From Capillimicrobium parvum (GTDB taxonomy: Bacteria; Actinomycetota; Thermoleophilia; Solirubrobacterales; Solirubrobacteraceae), in NCBI RefSeq assembly GCF_021172045.1, contig NZ_CP087164.1:1674001-1738000 (forward strand): a stretch of DNA of 64,000 nt, written 5' to 3'. This document shows positions 15,756 through 23,500 of this stretch, in pieces. The notes under the pieces were generated by a model that was given only the letters and a program-made list of their open reading frames with translations, had not been told where the DNA came from and did not search any database. A program made the position numbers and the translations under genes. How positions within the stretch are numbered: the stretch's first letter is position 1; each line of letters begins with the position of its first letter.

Positions 15756-17375
15756 ATGCACCCCACCCGCAGGACCATGCGCCGGCTGGCCGGCGCGCTC
15801 GCCGTCGTCGCGGCCGTGCTGGCCGCGACCGCCACGCCGGCGCTCGCCGCGCCCGCCGTCGCCGTCACGCAGTCGGCGCCCGCCGACGACGGCGTCGTCA
15901 GGCTCAGCGTGACCGGGGCCGGCTTCGCCGCCACGCCGCCCGGCATCTACGTCATGTTCGGGCGCGAGGACGCGCCGATCAGCAGCCAGGGCGCGTTCCA
16001 GACCGCGCAGTACCTCCCGGCGTCCAGCGACACCGGCGCCCGGGCGGACGGCACGTTCGCCACGACACTCGAGGTGCGCCGCGCCTGGACCGAGGGCGAC
16101 GGGCGCGAGACCGACTGCGCCGTCGAGCGCTGCGCCGTCTTCACGGTGAAGGCCGACGGCGTGCCGGACCGCACGCAGGACACGGTGACGCCGATCTTCC
16201 TGCCGGCCCTGGCCGCGACGCCGGTCGCGGACCTCGACCCGGACGAGGCCGACATCCACACCGAGGGCGAGGGCTTCGATCCCGCGGCCAACGGCGGCAA
16301 CGGCTTCTACGTCGCGTTCGGCCCCAGGGGACCGAACTACCACGTCGATGCCTCGCGCTACCAGAAGGTCGTGCAGGTCACGCCGAACCCGGTGACGCCG
16401 ACGATGGTCAAGCTGCAGGCCGACGGGAGCTTCGCGCTCGACCTCGCCGCGGTGAAGGCGCAGTACGCCGTGACGGCGCGCGACGGGACCGTCACCGAGG
16501 TCGACTGCACCGACGAGGCGACGCCGTGCCAGATCCTGACGTTCGCCGCGCGCGGCGGGGCCTATCGAGGGTTCGACACGTTCACGCCGGTGACCTTCGG
16601 CGGCGACCTGGGCCCTGGCCCCGGCCCCGGTCCCGGTCCGGGCACGCCCGCCATCTCGGTGAGCCCCTCGTCCGGCCTGAGCCCGTTCGGCGCGACGACG
16701 ATCGCGGTCACCGGCTCCGGCTTCAGGCCCGCGGAGCCCGGGATCTACGTCGCGTTCGGGCCGGCCGCCGGCACGACGAACGCGGGCGCCTACCAGACCA
16801 CCAAGTGGGTGCACCCGGGCGCTGCCCCGAGTGCGACGCAGGACGTGCTCAGCTCCACCGGCACGTTCTCGACCACGCTGACCATCGGCGCGGCCTACAC
16901 CCACGGGTCCGGCAACCGGGTCGACTGCACGGCGCTGGCCTGCTTCGTGCAGACGTTCGCCGCGCACGGTTCGCCGGACCGCACGCAGGACACGGCGGTG
17001 GCGGTCGGCTTCGCAGGGGCGGCGCCGCCCGCGGCGGGCGCGCCGGTCGCCGCGCTGGCGATGTCGAAGCTGCGCATCGGTGCGCGCGGCCGCCTACGGC
17101 TCGTGCTCACCGCGCCCGGCCGGGTGACGGTGAAGATCGCGCGGCGGGTGAAGGGCCGGGCGGCGTCCGGCCCGGCGTCGGTGGCGAAGAGGGCACGCAC
17201 GCGCTGGGTGCGGGCGAAGACGATCCGCTTCGATGTCGCGCAGGCCGGCCCGGTCGCGCGGACCCTGCGGCTGCGCCGCGGCGAGCGCTACCGCATCGCC
17301 GTCTCCGTGCGCGGGCGCGACGGGGCGGTGGTCAGGGCCAAGCCACGGGTCGTCCGCCTGCGCGCCGCCCGCTGA
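15756..17375 (+). CDS. Secreted three-repeat protein, probably metal-regulated
   Basis: 539 aa. Residues 1-31 are a signal peptide (RRLAGALAVVAAVLAATA, cleavage after ALA). Three related modules of about 110-130 residues follow; each has a GxGF turn, a YVxFG strand, a conserved pair of cysteines (for example VDCTALACFVQTF) and, in the first and last, an RTQDT close. A GPGPGPGPGPG linker lies between modules two and three. The C-terminal 110 residues are basic and strand-rich with no visible sorting signal. Similar modules occur beside HtaA heme-binding proteins in actinomycetes. With two DtxR-like boxes upstream, a heme or iron role is plausible but unproven. Confidence 0.7.
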   Translation: MHPTRRTMRRLAGALAVVAAVLAATATPALAAPAVAVTQSAPADDGVVRLSVTGAGFAATPPGIYVMFGREDAPISSQGAFQTAQYLPASSDTGARADGTFATTLEVRRAWTEGDGRETDCAVERCAVFTVKADGVPDRTQDTVTPIFLPALAATPVADLDPDEADIHTEGEGFDPAANGGNGFYVAFGPRGPNYHVDASRYQKVVQVTPNPVTPTMVKLQADGSFALDLAAVKAQYAVTARDGTVTEVDCTDEATPCQILTFAARGGAYRGFDTFTPVTFGGDLGPGPGPGPGPGTPAISVSPSSGLSPFGATTIAVTGSGFRPAEPGIYVAFGPAAGTTNAGAYQTTKWVHPGAAPSATQDVLSSTGTFSTTLTIGAAYTHGSGNRVDCTALACFVQTFAAHGSPDRTQDTAVAVGFAGAAPPAAGAPVAALAMSKLRIGARGRLRLVLTAPGRVTVKIARRVKGRAASGPASVAKRARTRWVRAKTIRFDVAQAGPVARTLRLRRGERYRIAVSVRGRDGAVVRAKPRVVRLRAAR

Positions 17376-17418
17376 TGCGCGGCGCGGCGCCCCCGGGTCG
17401 CCGTAGGCTCGGGGGCGC

Positions 17419-18294
17419 ATGCGGCCGCCGGACGAACCACCTCCCAAGCCCTCCGCGCGGTGGAAGGAGGCGGCGCGCGCCCGCGCGGAGGCAAGCCGGT
17501 TCCGCGGGCACCTGGCGCGCGCGATCGAGTTCGGGCAGCGCTGCCTCGAGCGCCTCGTCGAGGTCGAGTTCGTCGACCGGTCGATCGCGCTGGCCTCGCT
17601 GAGCTTCACGTCGCTCATCCCGCTGGGCGTCGTGCTCGGCTCGATCTCCCCCGTCAACGGCGCGGACTTCGCCGACGGCATGATCCGCCGCTTCAGGCTC
17701 ACCGGCTCGACCGCCGAGCTCGTCCAGAGCCTGTTCGCGCCGCCGAGCGATGTCCGCCAGACCGTCTCGATCGCCGGCGTCGTGCTCCTGCTCGCCTCGG
17801 CGCTGAGCTTCACCCGCGGGCTGCAGCGCGTCTACGAGCGCAGCTGGCGGCTGCGGTCGCTCGGCGTGCGGGCGACCCCCGCGGGCCTGGCGTGGCTGCT
17901 GGGGGTCGCCATCGTGGTGAGCCTGCTGGTGCCGGTGCGTGCGGCGATCGCCGACGCCACGGGCCCGCTCGTGGCGCTGATCATGGCGCTGGCCACCGCG
18001 TTCATGATCTGGCTGCTGACGCCGTTCGTCCTGCTCTCGCGGCGCGTCCCCTGGCGGGCGCTGGTGCCCACCGGGATCCTCACGGGGATCGGCATGACCG
18101 CCCTCGGCATCGGCTCGGTCATCTACATGCCGCGCGCGATCGAGGAGTCGGCCGACCGCTACGGGTCGATCGGCATCGCGATCGCGCTGGTCTCGTGGCT
18201 GGTCGGCGCGGGGTTCGTGCTCGTGGGCTGCTCGGTCGTGGGCGCCGTGCTCGGCGAGGGGCGGGACGGACCGCCGGCCGCGCCCGCGGCCTGA
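17419..18294 (+). CDS. YihY/BrkB-family inner-membrane protein
   Basis: 291 aa. A charged N-terminus of about 50 residues precedes a first membrane helix (SLSFTSLIPLGVVLGS). At least four more follow, including FTRGLQRVYERSW, typical of the BrkB/YihY family, and a conserved polar loop near VPWRALVPTG. Members are envelope proteins of uncertain role, often misnamed ribonuclease BN. A TAGGCT box lies 9 nt before the ATG. It appears monocistronic and converges on the IclR gene, with 9 bp between the stops. Confidence 0.85.
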   Translation: MRPPDEPPPKPSARWKEAARARAEASRFRGHLARAIEFGQRCLERLVEVEFVDRSIALASLSFTSLIPLGVVLGSISPVNGADFADGMIRRFRLTGSTAELVQSLFAPPSDVRQTVSIAGVVLLLASALSFTRGLQRVYERSWRLRSLGVRATPAGLAWLLGVAIVVSLLVPVRAAIADATGPLVALIMALATAFMIWLLTPFVLLSRRVPWRALVPTGILTGIGMTALGIGSVIYMPRAIEESADRYGSIGIAIALVSWLVGAGFVLVGCSVVGAVLGEGRDGPPAAPAA

Positions 18295-18303
18295 CGGCGC
18301 GCC

Positions 18304-18987
18304 TCAGCCGAGGACGGCTGCGATCGCCGCCGCCGACCGGACGAGCGGGCCCGCGGCGTCCGCCGGGTCGCGGGCATCGGTCCACACCGCGCTGATCGAG
18401 GCCTCCGCCGTTGCGCCGGGCGGGCGGATCGCGGCGCCGATTCCGGTGGCGCCCGGCAGCAGTTCGCTCGTCGACTGTGACCAGCCGCGCTCGCGCGCGA
18501 CCCGGATCGCGTCGCGCTCGCCGGGCCGCGGCTCGAGCGCCGCGAGGATGGCGATCCCCGACGCCGCCTGATCGAGCCGGTGGCGCAGCCCGGTCCGGTA
18601 GGCGACGTGCATGTCGGTGTTGCGCGGCTCGACGACGGCGGCGACGACCGCGTCCTCGCCGTCGCGCACGGTCAGAGCGGTCGTCGCGCCGAGCTCGTCG
18701 GCCAGCCGGCGCAGTTCGGCGACCGCCACCTCCTGCAGGCGCGGGCGCACGCGGCTGGCGAGCTCGATGAGGCCCGCGCCGAGCGTGTGACGGCCGTCGT
18801 CGGCGCGCACGACGAGGCGCTGGTCGACGAGCGGGCCGAGCAGCCGGTAGATCCCGGCGCGGTGCGTGCCCATCGCTGCCGCGAGCTCGGACACCGAGAG
18901 CCCGCCGGGGTGGTCGGCGAGCACGCGCAGGAGCCGGAGGCCCCGTTCGAGGGTCTGCGAGCCGCCGCTGGACGAGCGCTCCGTCAC
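18304..18987 (-). CDS. IclR-family transcriptional regulator
   Basis: 227 aa from GTG 18987 (VTERSSSGGSQTLERGLRLL). Residues about 10-70 are the winged helix-turn-helix (GLSVSELAAAMGTHRAGIYR), and residues 85-225 form a GAF-like effector domain (VAYRTGLRHRLDQAASG). IclR proteins often control aromatic catabolism and are divergent from their targets, as here with the flavin reductase and hydroxylase genes. The intergenic region carries an 11-bp palindrome. The effector is probably 4-hydroxyphenylacetate or a related acid, by context only. Confidence 0.88.
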   Translation of the reverse strand: MTERSSSGGSQTLERGLRLLRVLADHPGGLSVSELAAAMGTHRAGIYRLLGPLVDQRLVVRADDGRHTLGAGLIELASRVRPRLQEVAVAELRRLADELGATTALTVRDGEDAVVAAVVEPRNTDMHVAYRTGLRHRLDQAASGIAILAALEPRPGERDAIRVARERGWSQSTSELLPGATGIGAAIRPPGATAEASISAVWTDARDPADAAGPLVRSAAAIAAVLG

Positions 18988-19020
18988 GCGGGGGACCGTA
19001 CTGCCCCGTCCGCTCGGTGT

Positions 19021-19051
19021 ACAACAGTTGTGCGCAACGAACAGATAGTGT
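19021..19051. promoter_or_regulatory. Palindromic operator and promoter region between IclR and hpaC
   Basis: ACAACAGTTGT (19021-19031) is a perfect 11-bp palindrome, followed at once by a second partial symmetry around TGCGCA. TAGTGT (19046-19051) is a possible -10 for the rightward genes, 12 nt before the ATG. The GTGTACGTTG at 19049-19058 also occurs at 8781-8790, in front of kynureninase. It is the likely binding site for the divergent IclR protein. Confidence 0.45.
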
Positions 19052-19063
19052 ACGTTGCCGGTC

Positions 19064-19603
19064 ATGGGAGAGAGAGCCGGCAAGCCGCGCCGTCCCGTCA
19101 TCGACCCGGAGGCCGCCGCCCGGTCCGGGCTGCGTTCCTGCCTCGGCCGTTTCGCCACCGGCGTCGCGGTCGTCACGTTCGGCGGCCCGGCGGGCCCCGG
19201 CGAGCGCCACGGCATCACCGTCAACTCGTTCACGTCGGTCTCGCTCGACCCGCCGCTCGTGCTCGTCAGCGTCGGCAAGCGCGCGCGCTCGCACGACCTC
19301 CTGCGGGGCCGGGCCTTCACGGTCAACGTGCTCGGCGCCGAGCAGGAGCCCGTCGCCCGCTGCTTCGCGGGTGGCCCCCCGATCGAGCTGTCCTGGATCG
19401 AGGGGGAGCACGCGCCGCGGCTGACCGGCGTCCTCGCCCATCTCGAGTGCACGCCGTGGCGGGCCTACGACGCGGGCGACCACACGCTGTTCCTCGGCGA
19501 GGTCGCCGGCTACGACTTCCGCGACGGCGACGCGCTCGCCTTCCTCACCAGCCGCTTCACCATCCTGGCCGAGGAGCAACTCGGCCACGAGCACCTCATC
19601 TAG
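19064..19603 (+). CDS. hpaC: Flavin reductase partner of the hydroxylase
   Basis: 179 aa from ATG 19064; a TTG nine bases earlier is possible. Flavin-reductase (split-barrel FMN-binding) fold: GRFATGVAVVTF, then the flavin-binding NSFTSVSLDPPLVL, and the H-x-LFLGEV strand near the end. Such proteins reduce FAD or FMN with NAD(P)H and hand it to a separate monooxygenase. The hydroxylase gene starts 14 bp after its stop, so they form the two-component HpaBC-type system. No ribosome site precedes the start, consistent with a short or absent leader. Confidence 0.88.
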   Translation: MGERAGKPRRPVIDPEAAARSGLRSCLGRFATGVAVVTFGGPAGPGERHGITVNSFTSVSLDPPLVLVSVGKRARSHDLLRGRAFTVNVLGAEQEPVARCFAGGPPIELSWIEGEHAPRLTGVLAHLECTPWRAYDAGDHTLFLGEVAGYDFRDGDALAFLTSRFTILAEEQLGHEHLI

Positions 19604-19617
19604 GAGAAACCAGTCAC

Positions 19618-21090
19618 ATGGGCGCACGCACCGGCCAGGAGTACCTCGATCGTCTGTCGAGCCTGAAGACGACGGTCCAGATCGGCGGAGAGACGCTGGA
19701 GGGCGGCATCCCCGACCATCCGGCGTTCCGCAACCTGACGCGCACCTACGCGCGCCTGTACGACCTGCAGCACGCGCCCGAGCACCGCGACGTCATGACC
19801 TACGAGTCGCCGACGAGCGGCGAGCGGGTCGGCACGTCGTTCATGGTCCCGCGCACGCACGAGGACCTGGTCAAGCGCCGGGAGGCGTTCAAGGTCTGGG
19901 CCGACGACAGCCTCGGCACCCTCGGCCGCACCGGCGACTACCTCAACTCCTGCCTCATGGCCCTGTCGGAGGCCGGCGACTGGTTCGCGCAGGCCGATCC
20001 CGCGTTCGCCGGCAACATCAAGCGCTACTACGAGATGGTGCGCGAGCAGGACCTGCTCACCACCCACACGCTCATCCCGCCGCAGGCGAACCGCAGCCAG
20101 GGCGCCGGCCAGCAGATGGGCGGCAAGCTCACCGCGCACATCGTGAGCGAGGACGACAACGGCATCGTCGTGCGCGGCGCGCGCCTGCTCGCCACGATCG
20201 GCCCGACCGCCGACGAGCTGCTGGTCTTCCCGTCGACGGTGCTCAAGGGCAACCCCGAGGACGCGCCGTACTCGTTCGCGTTCGCCATCAACTGCGACGC
20301 ACCCGGCCTGCGCTTCATCTGCCGCGAGTCGATGGACCACGGCCGCAGCCACTTCGACCACCCGCTCGGCTCGCGGTTCGAGGAGATGGACGCGGTGGTC
20401 GTCTTCGACGACGTCCACGTGCCCTACGAGCGCTGCTTCCTGCTCGGCAACCCGCAGATGTGCAACGGCTTCTACGCCGAGACGTCGGCGGCGGTGCACA
20501 TGACCCACCAGGTCACCACCCGGACGATGGCGAAGACCGAGTACCTGCTCGGGCTGATCTCGTGCATGACCGAGGCGATCGGCATCGAGCAGTTCCCGCA
20601 CGTGCAGGCCGACATCGCCGAGGTGATCGTCACCCTCGAGCAGTCGCGCGCGCTCGTCCGCGCCGCGGAGGCGGACGCCGCGCCGAACGCCTACGGCGTG
20701 ATGACCCCGCGCTGGGAGCCGCTGAACGCCAACCGCAACTGGTACCCGAAGACCTACCAGCGCTTCCCGGAGATCCTGCGCAAGCTCGGCGCCAGCGGCC
20801 TGATGGCGCTGCCGACCGAGGCCGACGTCGAAGGCGCCGCCCACGACGACATCGAGGCCTACCTGCAGTCGGCGACGCTCACCGGCGCCGAGCGCGTGCG
20901 GCTGTTCCGCCTGGCGTGGGACACGTGCATCAGCGCGTTCGCCGGCCGTCAGACGCTCTACGAGTACTACTTCTTCGGCGACCCGGTGCGGATGGCGGGC
21001 GCGTTCGTCAACTCGTACGACCGCGAGCCCTACAAGGCACGGGTGCGCGAGTTCCTCGCCCGTGCCGACGAGCCGGTCGCGGCGGCCTGA
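19618..21090 (+). CDS. hpaB: 4-hydroxyphenylacetate 3-monooxygenase, oxygenase component
   Basis: 490 aa from ATG 19618 (TAGGAGAAA upstream). The HpaB/HpaH fold has an N-terminal domain, a middle flavin-binding barrel (HTLIPPQANRSQ and ARLLATIGPTADELLVFP) and a C-terminal helical domain (ISCMTEAIGIEQFPHVQ, ending FFGDPVRMAGAF). It uses reduced FAD and oxygen to add an ortho hydroxyl to a phenol, giving 3,4-dihydroxyphenylacetate from 4-hydroxyphenylacetate. The matching extradiol dioxygenase at 25659 supports this substrate. Followed by a 14-bp-stem hairpin. Confidence 0.9.
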   Translation: MGARTGQEYLDRLSSLKTTVQIGGETLEGGIPDHPAFRNLTRTYARLYDLQHAPEHRDVMTYESPTSGERVGTSFMVPRTHEDLVKRREAFKVWADDSLGTLGRTGDYLNSCLMALSEAGDWFAQADPAFAGNIKRYYEMVREQDLLTTHTLIPPQANRSQGAGQQMGGKLTAHIVSEDDNGIVVRGARLLATIGPTADELLVFPSTVLKGNPEDAPYSFAFAINCDAPGLRFICRESMDHGRSHFDHPLGSRFEEMDAVVVFDDVHVPYERCFLLGNPQMCNGFYAETSAAVHMTHQVTTRTMAKTEYLLGLISCMTEAIGIEQFPHVQADIAEVIVTLEQSRALVRAAEADAAPNAYGVMTPRWEPLNANRNWYPKTYQRFPEILRKLGASGLMALPTEADVEGAAHDDIEAYLQSATLTGAERVRLFRLAWDTCISAFAGRQTLYEYYFFGDPVRMAGAFVNSYDREPYKARVREFLARADEPVAAA

Positions 21091-21092
21091 CC

Positions 21093-21127
21093 TGCGCTTT
21101 GGGTCCGAGAGGTGGACCCAAAGCGCA
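21093..21127. terminator. Strong bidirectional hairpin terminator
   Basis: TGCGCTTTGGGTCC (21093-21106) pairs perfectly with GGACCCAAAGCGCA (21114-21127) around a 7-nt loop. It sits 2 bp after the hpaB stop and 8 bp before the end of the convergent aldolase gene. There is no T run, as usual in such GC-rich genomes. It would end transcripts from both sides. Confidence 0.8.
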
Positions 21128-21135
21128 ACTCGCCG

Positions 21136-22038
21136 TCAGGCGGGGGCGAGCTCGCCGACGTGCGGGCTCCTGGCGAGGAGGGCCAGCACCTTCTGCCGGC
21201 CCGCCTCGCTCAGCGGGGCGAGCGGGATGCGGGCGTGGGCCGAAGGCAGGATCCCCATGCGGTGCATGATCCACTTCGCCGGGACCGGGTTGGTCTCGGC
21301 GAACGCGGCGTCGACGAGCGGGTGCAGGTCGTAGTGCAGCTGCCGCGCCCGCTCGTGGTCGCCCGCGGCGAACGCGTTGTACAGCTCCGCGCACGGCACC
21401 GGCGCGAAGTTGCCGACGCAGCTGAGGTGCCCGGAGCCGCCGAGGCAGAGCATCGGGTAGCAGAGCAGCTCGATCCCGGACAGCGCGATGAAGTCCGTGC
21501 CGCACTCGTCGAGGACGTAGGAGACGTGCTCGAAGTCCTTCGTCGTCTCCTTGATGCCGACGATGTTCTCGTGCGCGCGGCGGAGCCGGCCGACCGTCGC
21601 CGGCGTGATGTCCACCGCGGCGCGGATCGGCACGTTGTAGACGATGATCGGCAGGTCCGGGAACTCGCTCGCCACCTGCGAGTACCACCGGAACAGCCCC
21701 TCCTGCTGCGCACGCCCGTAGTACGGCGTGACGACGAGCGCCGCCGCCGCCCCCAGTCGCGCGGCCTCGGCGGTCAGCTCGAGCGTCTCGTGCATGAGCG
21801 CGCTGCCGGTGCCGGGGAGGAACGGGACGCGCCCGTCGATCGCGCTCGCCGCGGCCCGCATGACCGCGAGGCGCTCCTCGATCGTCTGGGAGGTCGGCTC
21901 GCCGGTCGACCCGCCGACCGAGATCGCGTGCGTGCCCTGCGACAGCTGCCAGTCGATCAGCGGCCCGATCGTGTCGAGGTCGAGCTCGCCGTCGTCGGTG
22001 AACGGGGTGATGAGCGGGGTGATCGCTCCCTTGATCAT
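21136..22038 (-). CDS. Dihydrodipicolinate synthase-family aldolase/lyase
   Basis: 300 aa from ATG 22038 with GGAGG upstream. A (beta/alpha)8 barrel with the family motifs VGGSTGEPTS near residue 45, YNVP (catalytic Tyr) and the Schiff-base lysine in VGIKETTKD. The family includes pyruvate-forming lyases and keto-acid aldolases or dehydratases besides lysine-synthesis DapA. It overlaps the fusion gene upstream by 4 nt within the homoprotocatechuate cluster, so a catabolic role on a pathway oxo-acid is more likely than lysine synthesis. Confidence 0.85.
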   Translation of the reverse strand: MIKGAITPLITPFTDDGELDLDTIGPLIDWQLSQGTHAISVGGSTGEPTSQTIEERLAVMRAAASAIDGRVPFLPGTGSALMHETLELTAEAARLGAAAALVVTPYYGRAQQEGLFRWYSQVASEFPDLPIIVYNVPIRAAVDITPATVGRLRRAHENIVGIKETTKDFEHVSYVLDECGTDFIALSGIELLCYPMLCLGGSGHLSCVGNFAPVPCAELYNAFAAGDHERARQLHYDLHPLVDAAFAETNPVPAKWIMHRMGILPSAHARIPLAPLSEAGRQKVLALLARSPHVGELAPA

Positions 22039-23462
22039 GACTCCTCCTTTGCGGCGCGCCACGCTTCGTATTCGGGCAGCCGATCCTTCGCGAGGGGGTA
22101 CGTGTCACGGACGCTCTCGCCCGCGGTGACGCGCTCGAGGGCCCACTCCTCGCGCCGCTCCTGCTCGAGGGCGTCGAGCGCGACCTCCTCGGCGAGCGCC
22201 GCGGGGATGACCAGCACGCCCTCGGCGTCGCCGACCATCACGTCGCCGGGCATGACGAGCACGCCGGCGCAGGTGACCGGCACGTTGTCCTCGAGCGGGA
22301 AGTGCTTGAGGCCGAGGACCGCGGCGTGCGGCGCCCGGTAGTAGGTGGGCACGTCGAGCTCGCCGAACGACGGCGAGTCGCGGACGCCCCCGTCGGTGAC
22401 GATGCCCGTCGCGCCGCGCCGCAGTGCGCGCATCGCGAGGATGTCGCCGATCGTGCCGGCGCCGGCCTCGTCGCGCGCCTCGATGACCAGGACCTCGTCG
22501 GCGGTCAGGGACTCGATCGTCGCCTTCTGGGCGTTGAGCTCGCCCGTCGCGCTCTGCGCCTTGACGACGTCCTCGCGCATCGCGACGTAGCGCAGCGTGT
22601 GCGCGTAGCCGAGCAGGCGCAGGTCCGGGCGCGCCGGCTTCAGGCCGCCGAGGAACGTGTTGGCGATGCCGCGCTTGCGCAGCTGGACCGTGAGGGTGGC
22701 GGTGGAGACGCTGTTCAGCGCGTGACGCGCCTGCGCCGAGAGCTCGTGCTCGCGGGCGACCGGTGCGTTGTACGCGTCGGCGCGCACCTGCGGGCTGACC
22801 TTCGGCATCGCCCCGTAGTGCGCGAGCTCGGTCTCGGCCTCGGCGATCTCGTTGCGCAGCGTGCCCACGCCGTCGATCTCGACCTCGACGACGTCGCCGG
22901 GCTGGACCGGCTGCGACCCGGCCGGCGTGCCGGTGAGGATGAGGTCGCCCGGCTCGAGCGTCATGAGGCGCGACAGGTCGGCCACGAGCGCGCCGAAGTC
23001 GTAGATGAGGTTCGCGCTGCTGTCCTCCTGCACGGTCTCGCCGTTGACCCGGGTGCGCAGGACGAGCGCGCCGAGGTCCAGTTCGCCGGCCGGGACGAGG
23101 CGCGGGCCGATGGGGGTGAACCCGTCCTGGCCCTTGGCGAGGACGTTCGAGCCGCGGTCGGCCCAGCGGAAGTCGTAGACGCCGAAGTCGTTGGCCGCGG
23201 TGATCCAGCCGACGTGCGCGGCGCCCTCCTGCGGCGTGACGTTGCGCGCGCGGGTACCGATGACCACGCCGATCTCGCCCTCGAGGACCAGCAGCTCGCA
23301 GCCGCGGGGCCGGACGACCGGCGCGCCGTCGCGCGAGATCGACGACGACGGCTTGAGGAAGTAGGAGGGGTGGGCCGGGAACCGGCCGCGCTGCTCGGCG
23401 CGGCTGCGGAAGTTCAGGTGGACGGCGACGATCTTCGGCGGCCGCAGTGACTCGAGGTCCAT
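22035..23462 (-). CDS. FAH-domain isomerase/decarboxylase fused to an RraA-type aldolase
   Basis: 475 aa from ATG 23462; a GTG three codons upstream is possible. Residues about 1-210 are a fumarylacetoacetate-hydrolase-fold domain of the HpaG type (LLVLEGEIGVVIGTRA with metal-binding glutamates, LTGTPAG). Residues about 225-445 are an RraA/HMG-aldolase domain with GTIGDILAMRALRRG and IVTDGGVRDS, so the catalytic Arg-Asp pair is present, and GDAEGVLVIPAALAEEV. One polypeptide could therefore decarboxylate or isomerise the ring-opened acid and then cleave to pyruvate. Divergent from hpaE across 38 bp. Confidence 0.88.
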   Translation of the reverse strand: MDLESLRPPKIVAVHLNFRSRAEQRGRFPAHPSYFLKPSSSISRDGAPVVRPRGCELLVLEGEIGVVIGTRARNVTPQEGAAHVGWITAANDFGVYDFRWADRGSNVLAKGQDGFTPIGPRLVPAGELDLGALVLRTRVNGETVQEDSSANLIYDFGALVADLSRLMTLEPGDLILTGTPAGSQPVQPGDVVEVEIDGVGTLRNEIAEAETELAHYGAMPKVSPQVRADAYNAPVAREHELSAQARHALNSVSTATLTVQLRKRGIANTFLGGLKPARPDLRLLGYAHTLRYVAMREDVVKAQSATGELNAQKATIESLTADEVLVIEARDEAGAGTIGDILAMRALRRGATGIVTDGGVRDSPSFGELDVPTYYRAPHAAVLGLKHFPLEDNVPVTCAGVLVMPGDVMVGDAEGVLVIPAALAEEVALDALEQERREEWALERVTAGESVRDTYPLAKDRLPEYEAWRAAKEES

Positions 23463-23482
23463 GTGGCGCACATTATCGTCTT

Positions 23483-23492
23483 TCGTATACGA
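23483..23492. promoter_or_regulatory. GntR-type operator in the 38-bp divergent promoter
   Basis: TCGTATACGA is a perfect 10-bp palindrome with the GTATAC core common among GntR regulators of the FCD group. It lies between the fusion gene (ATG 23462, leftward) and hpaE (ATG 23501, rightward). TACGAT (23488-23493) can serve as a -10 for hpaE, and GATAAT on the other strand (23477-23472) for the fusion gene. A bound repressor would cover both promoters. The GntR gene at 25000 is the likely partner. Confidence 0.6.
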
Positions 23493-23500
23493 TTGCCGCG

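Noticed and set aside
16611-16643. GGCCCC-type simple repeat within the secreted gene
   Set aside because: It encodes the Gly-Pro linker between two modules, so it is part of the protein rather than a separate repeat element.
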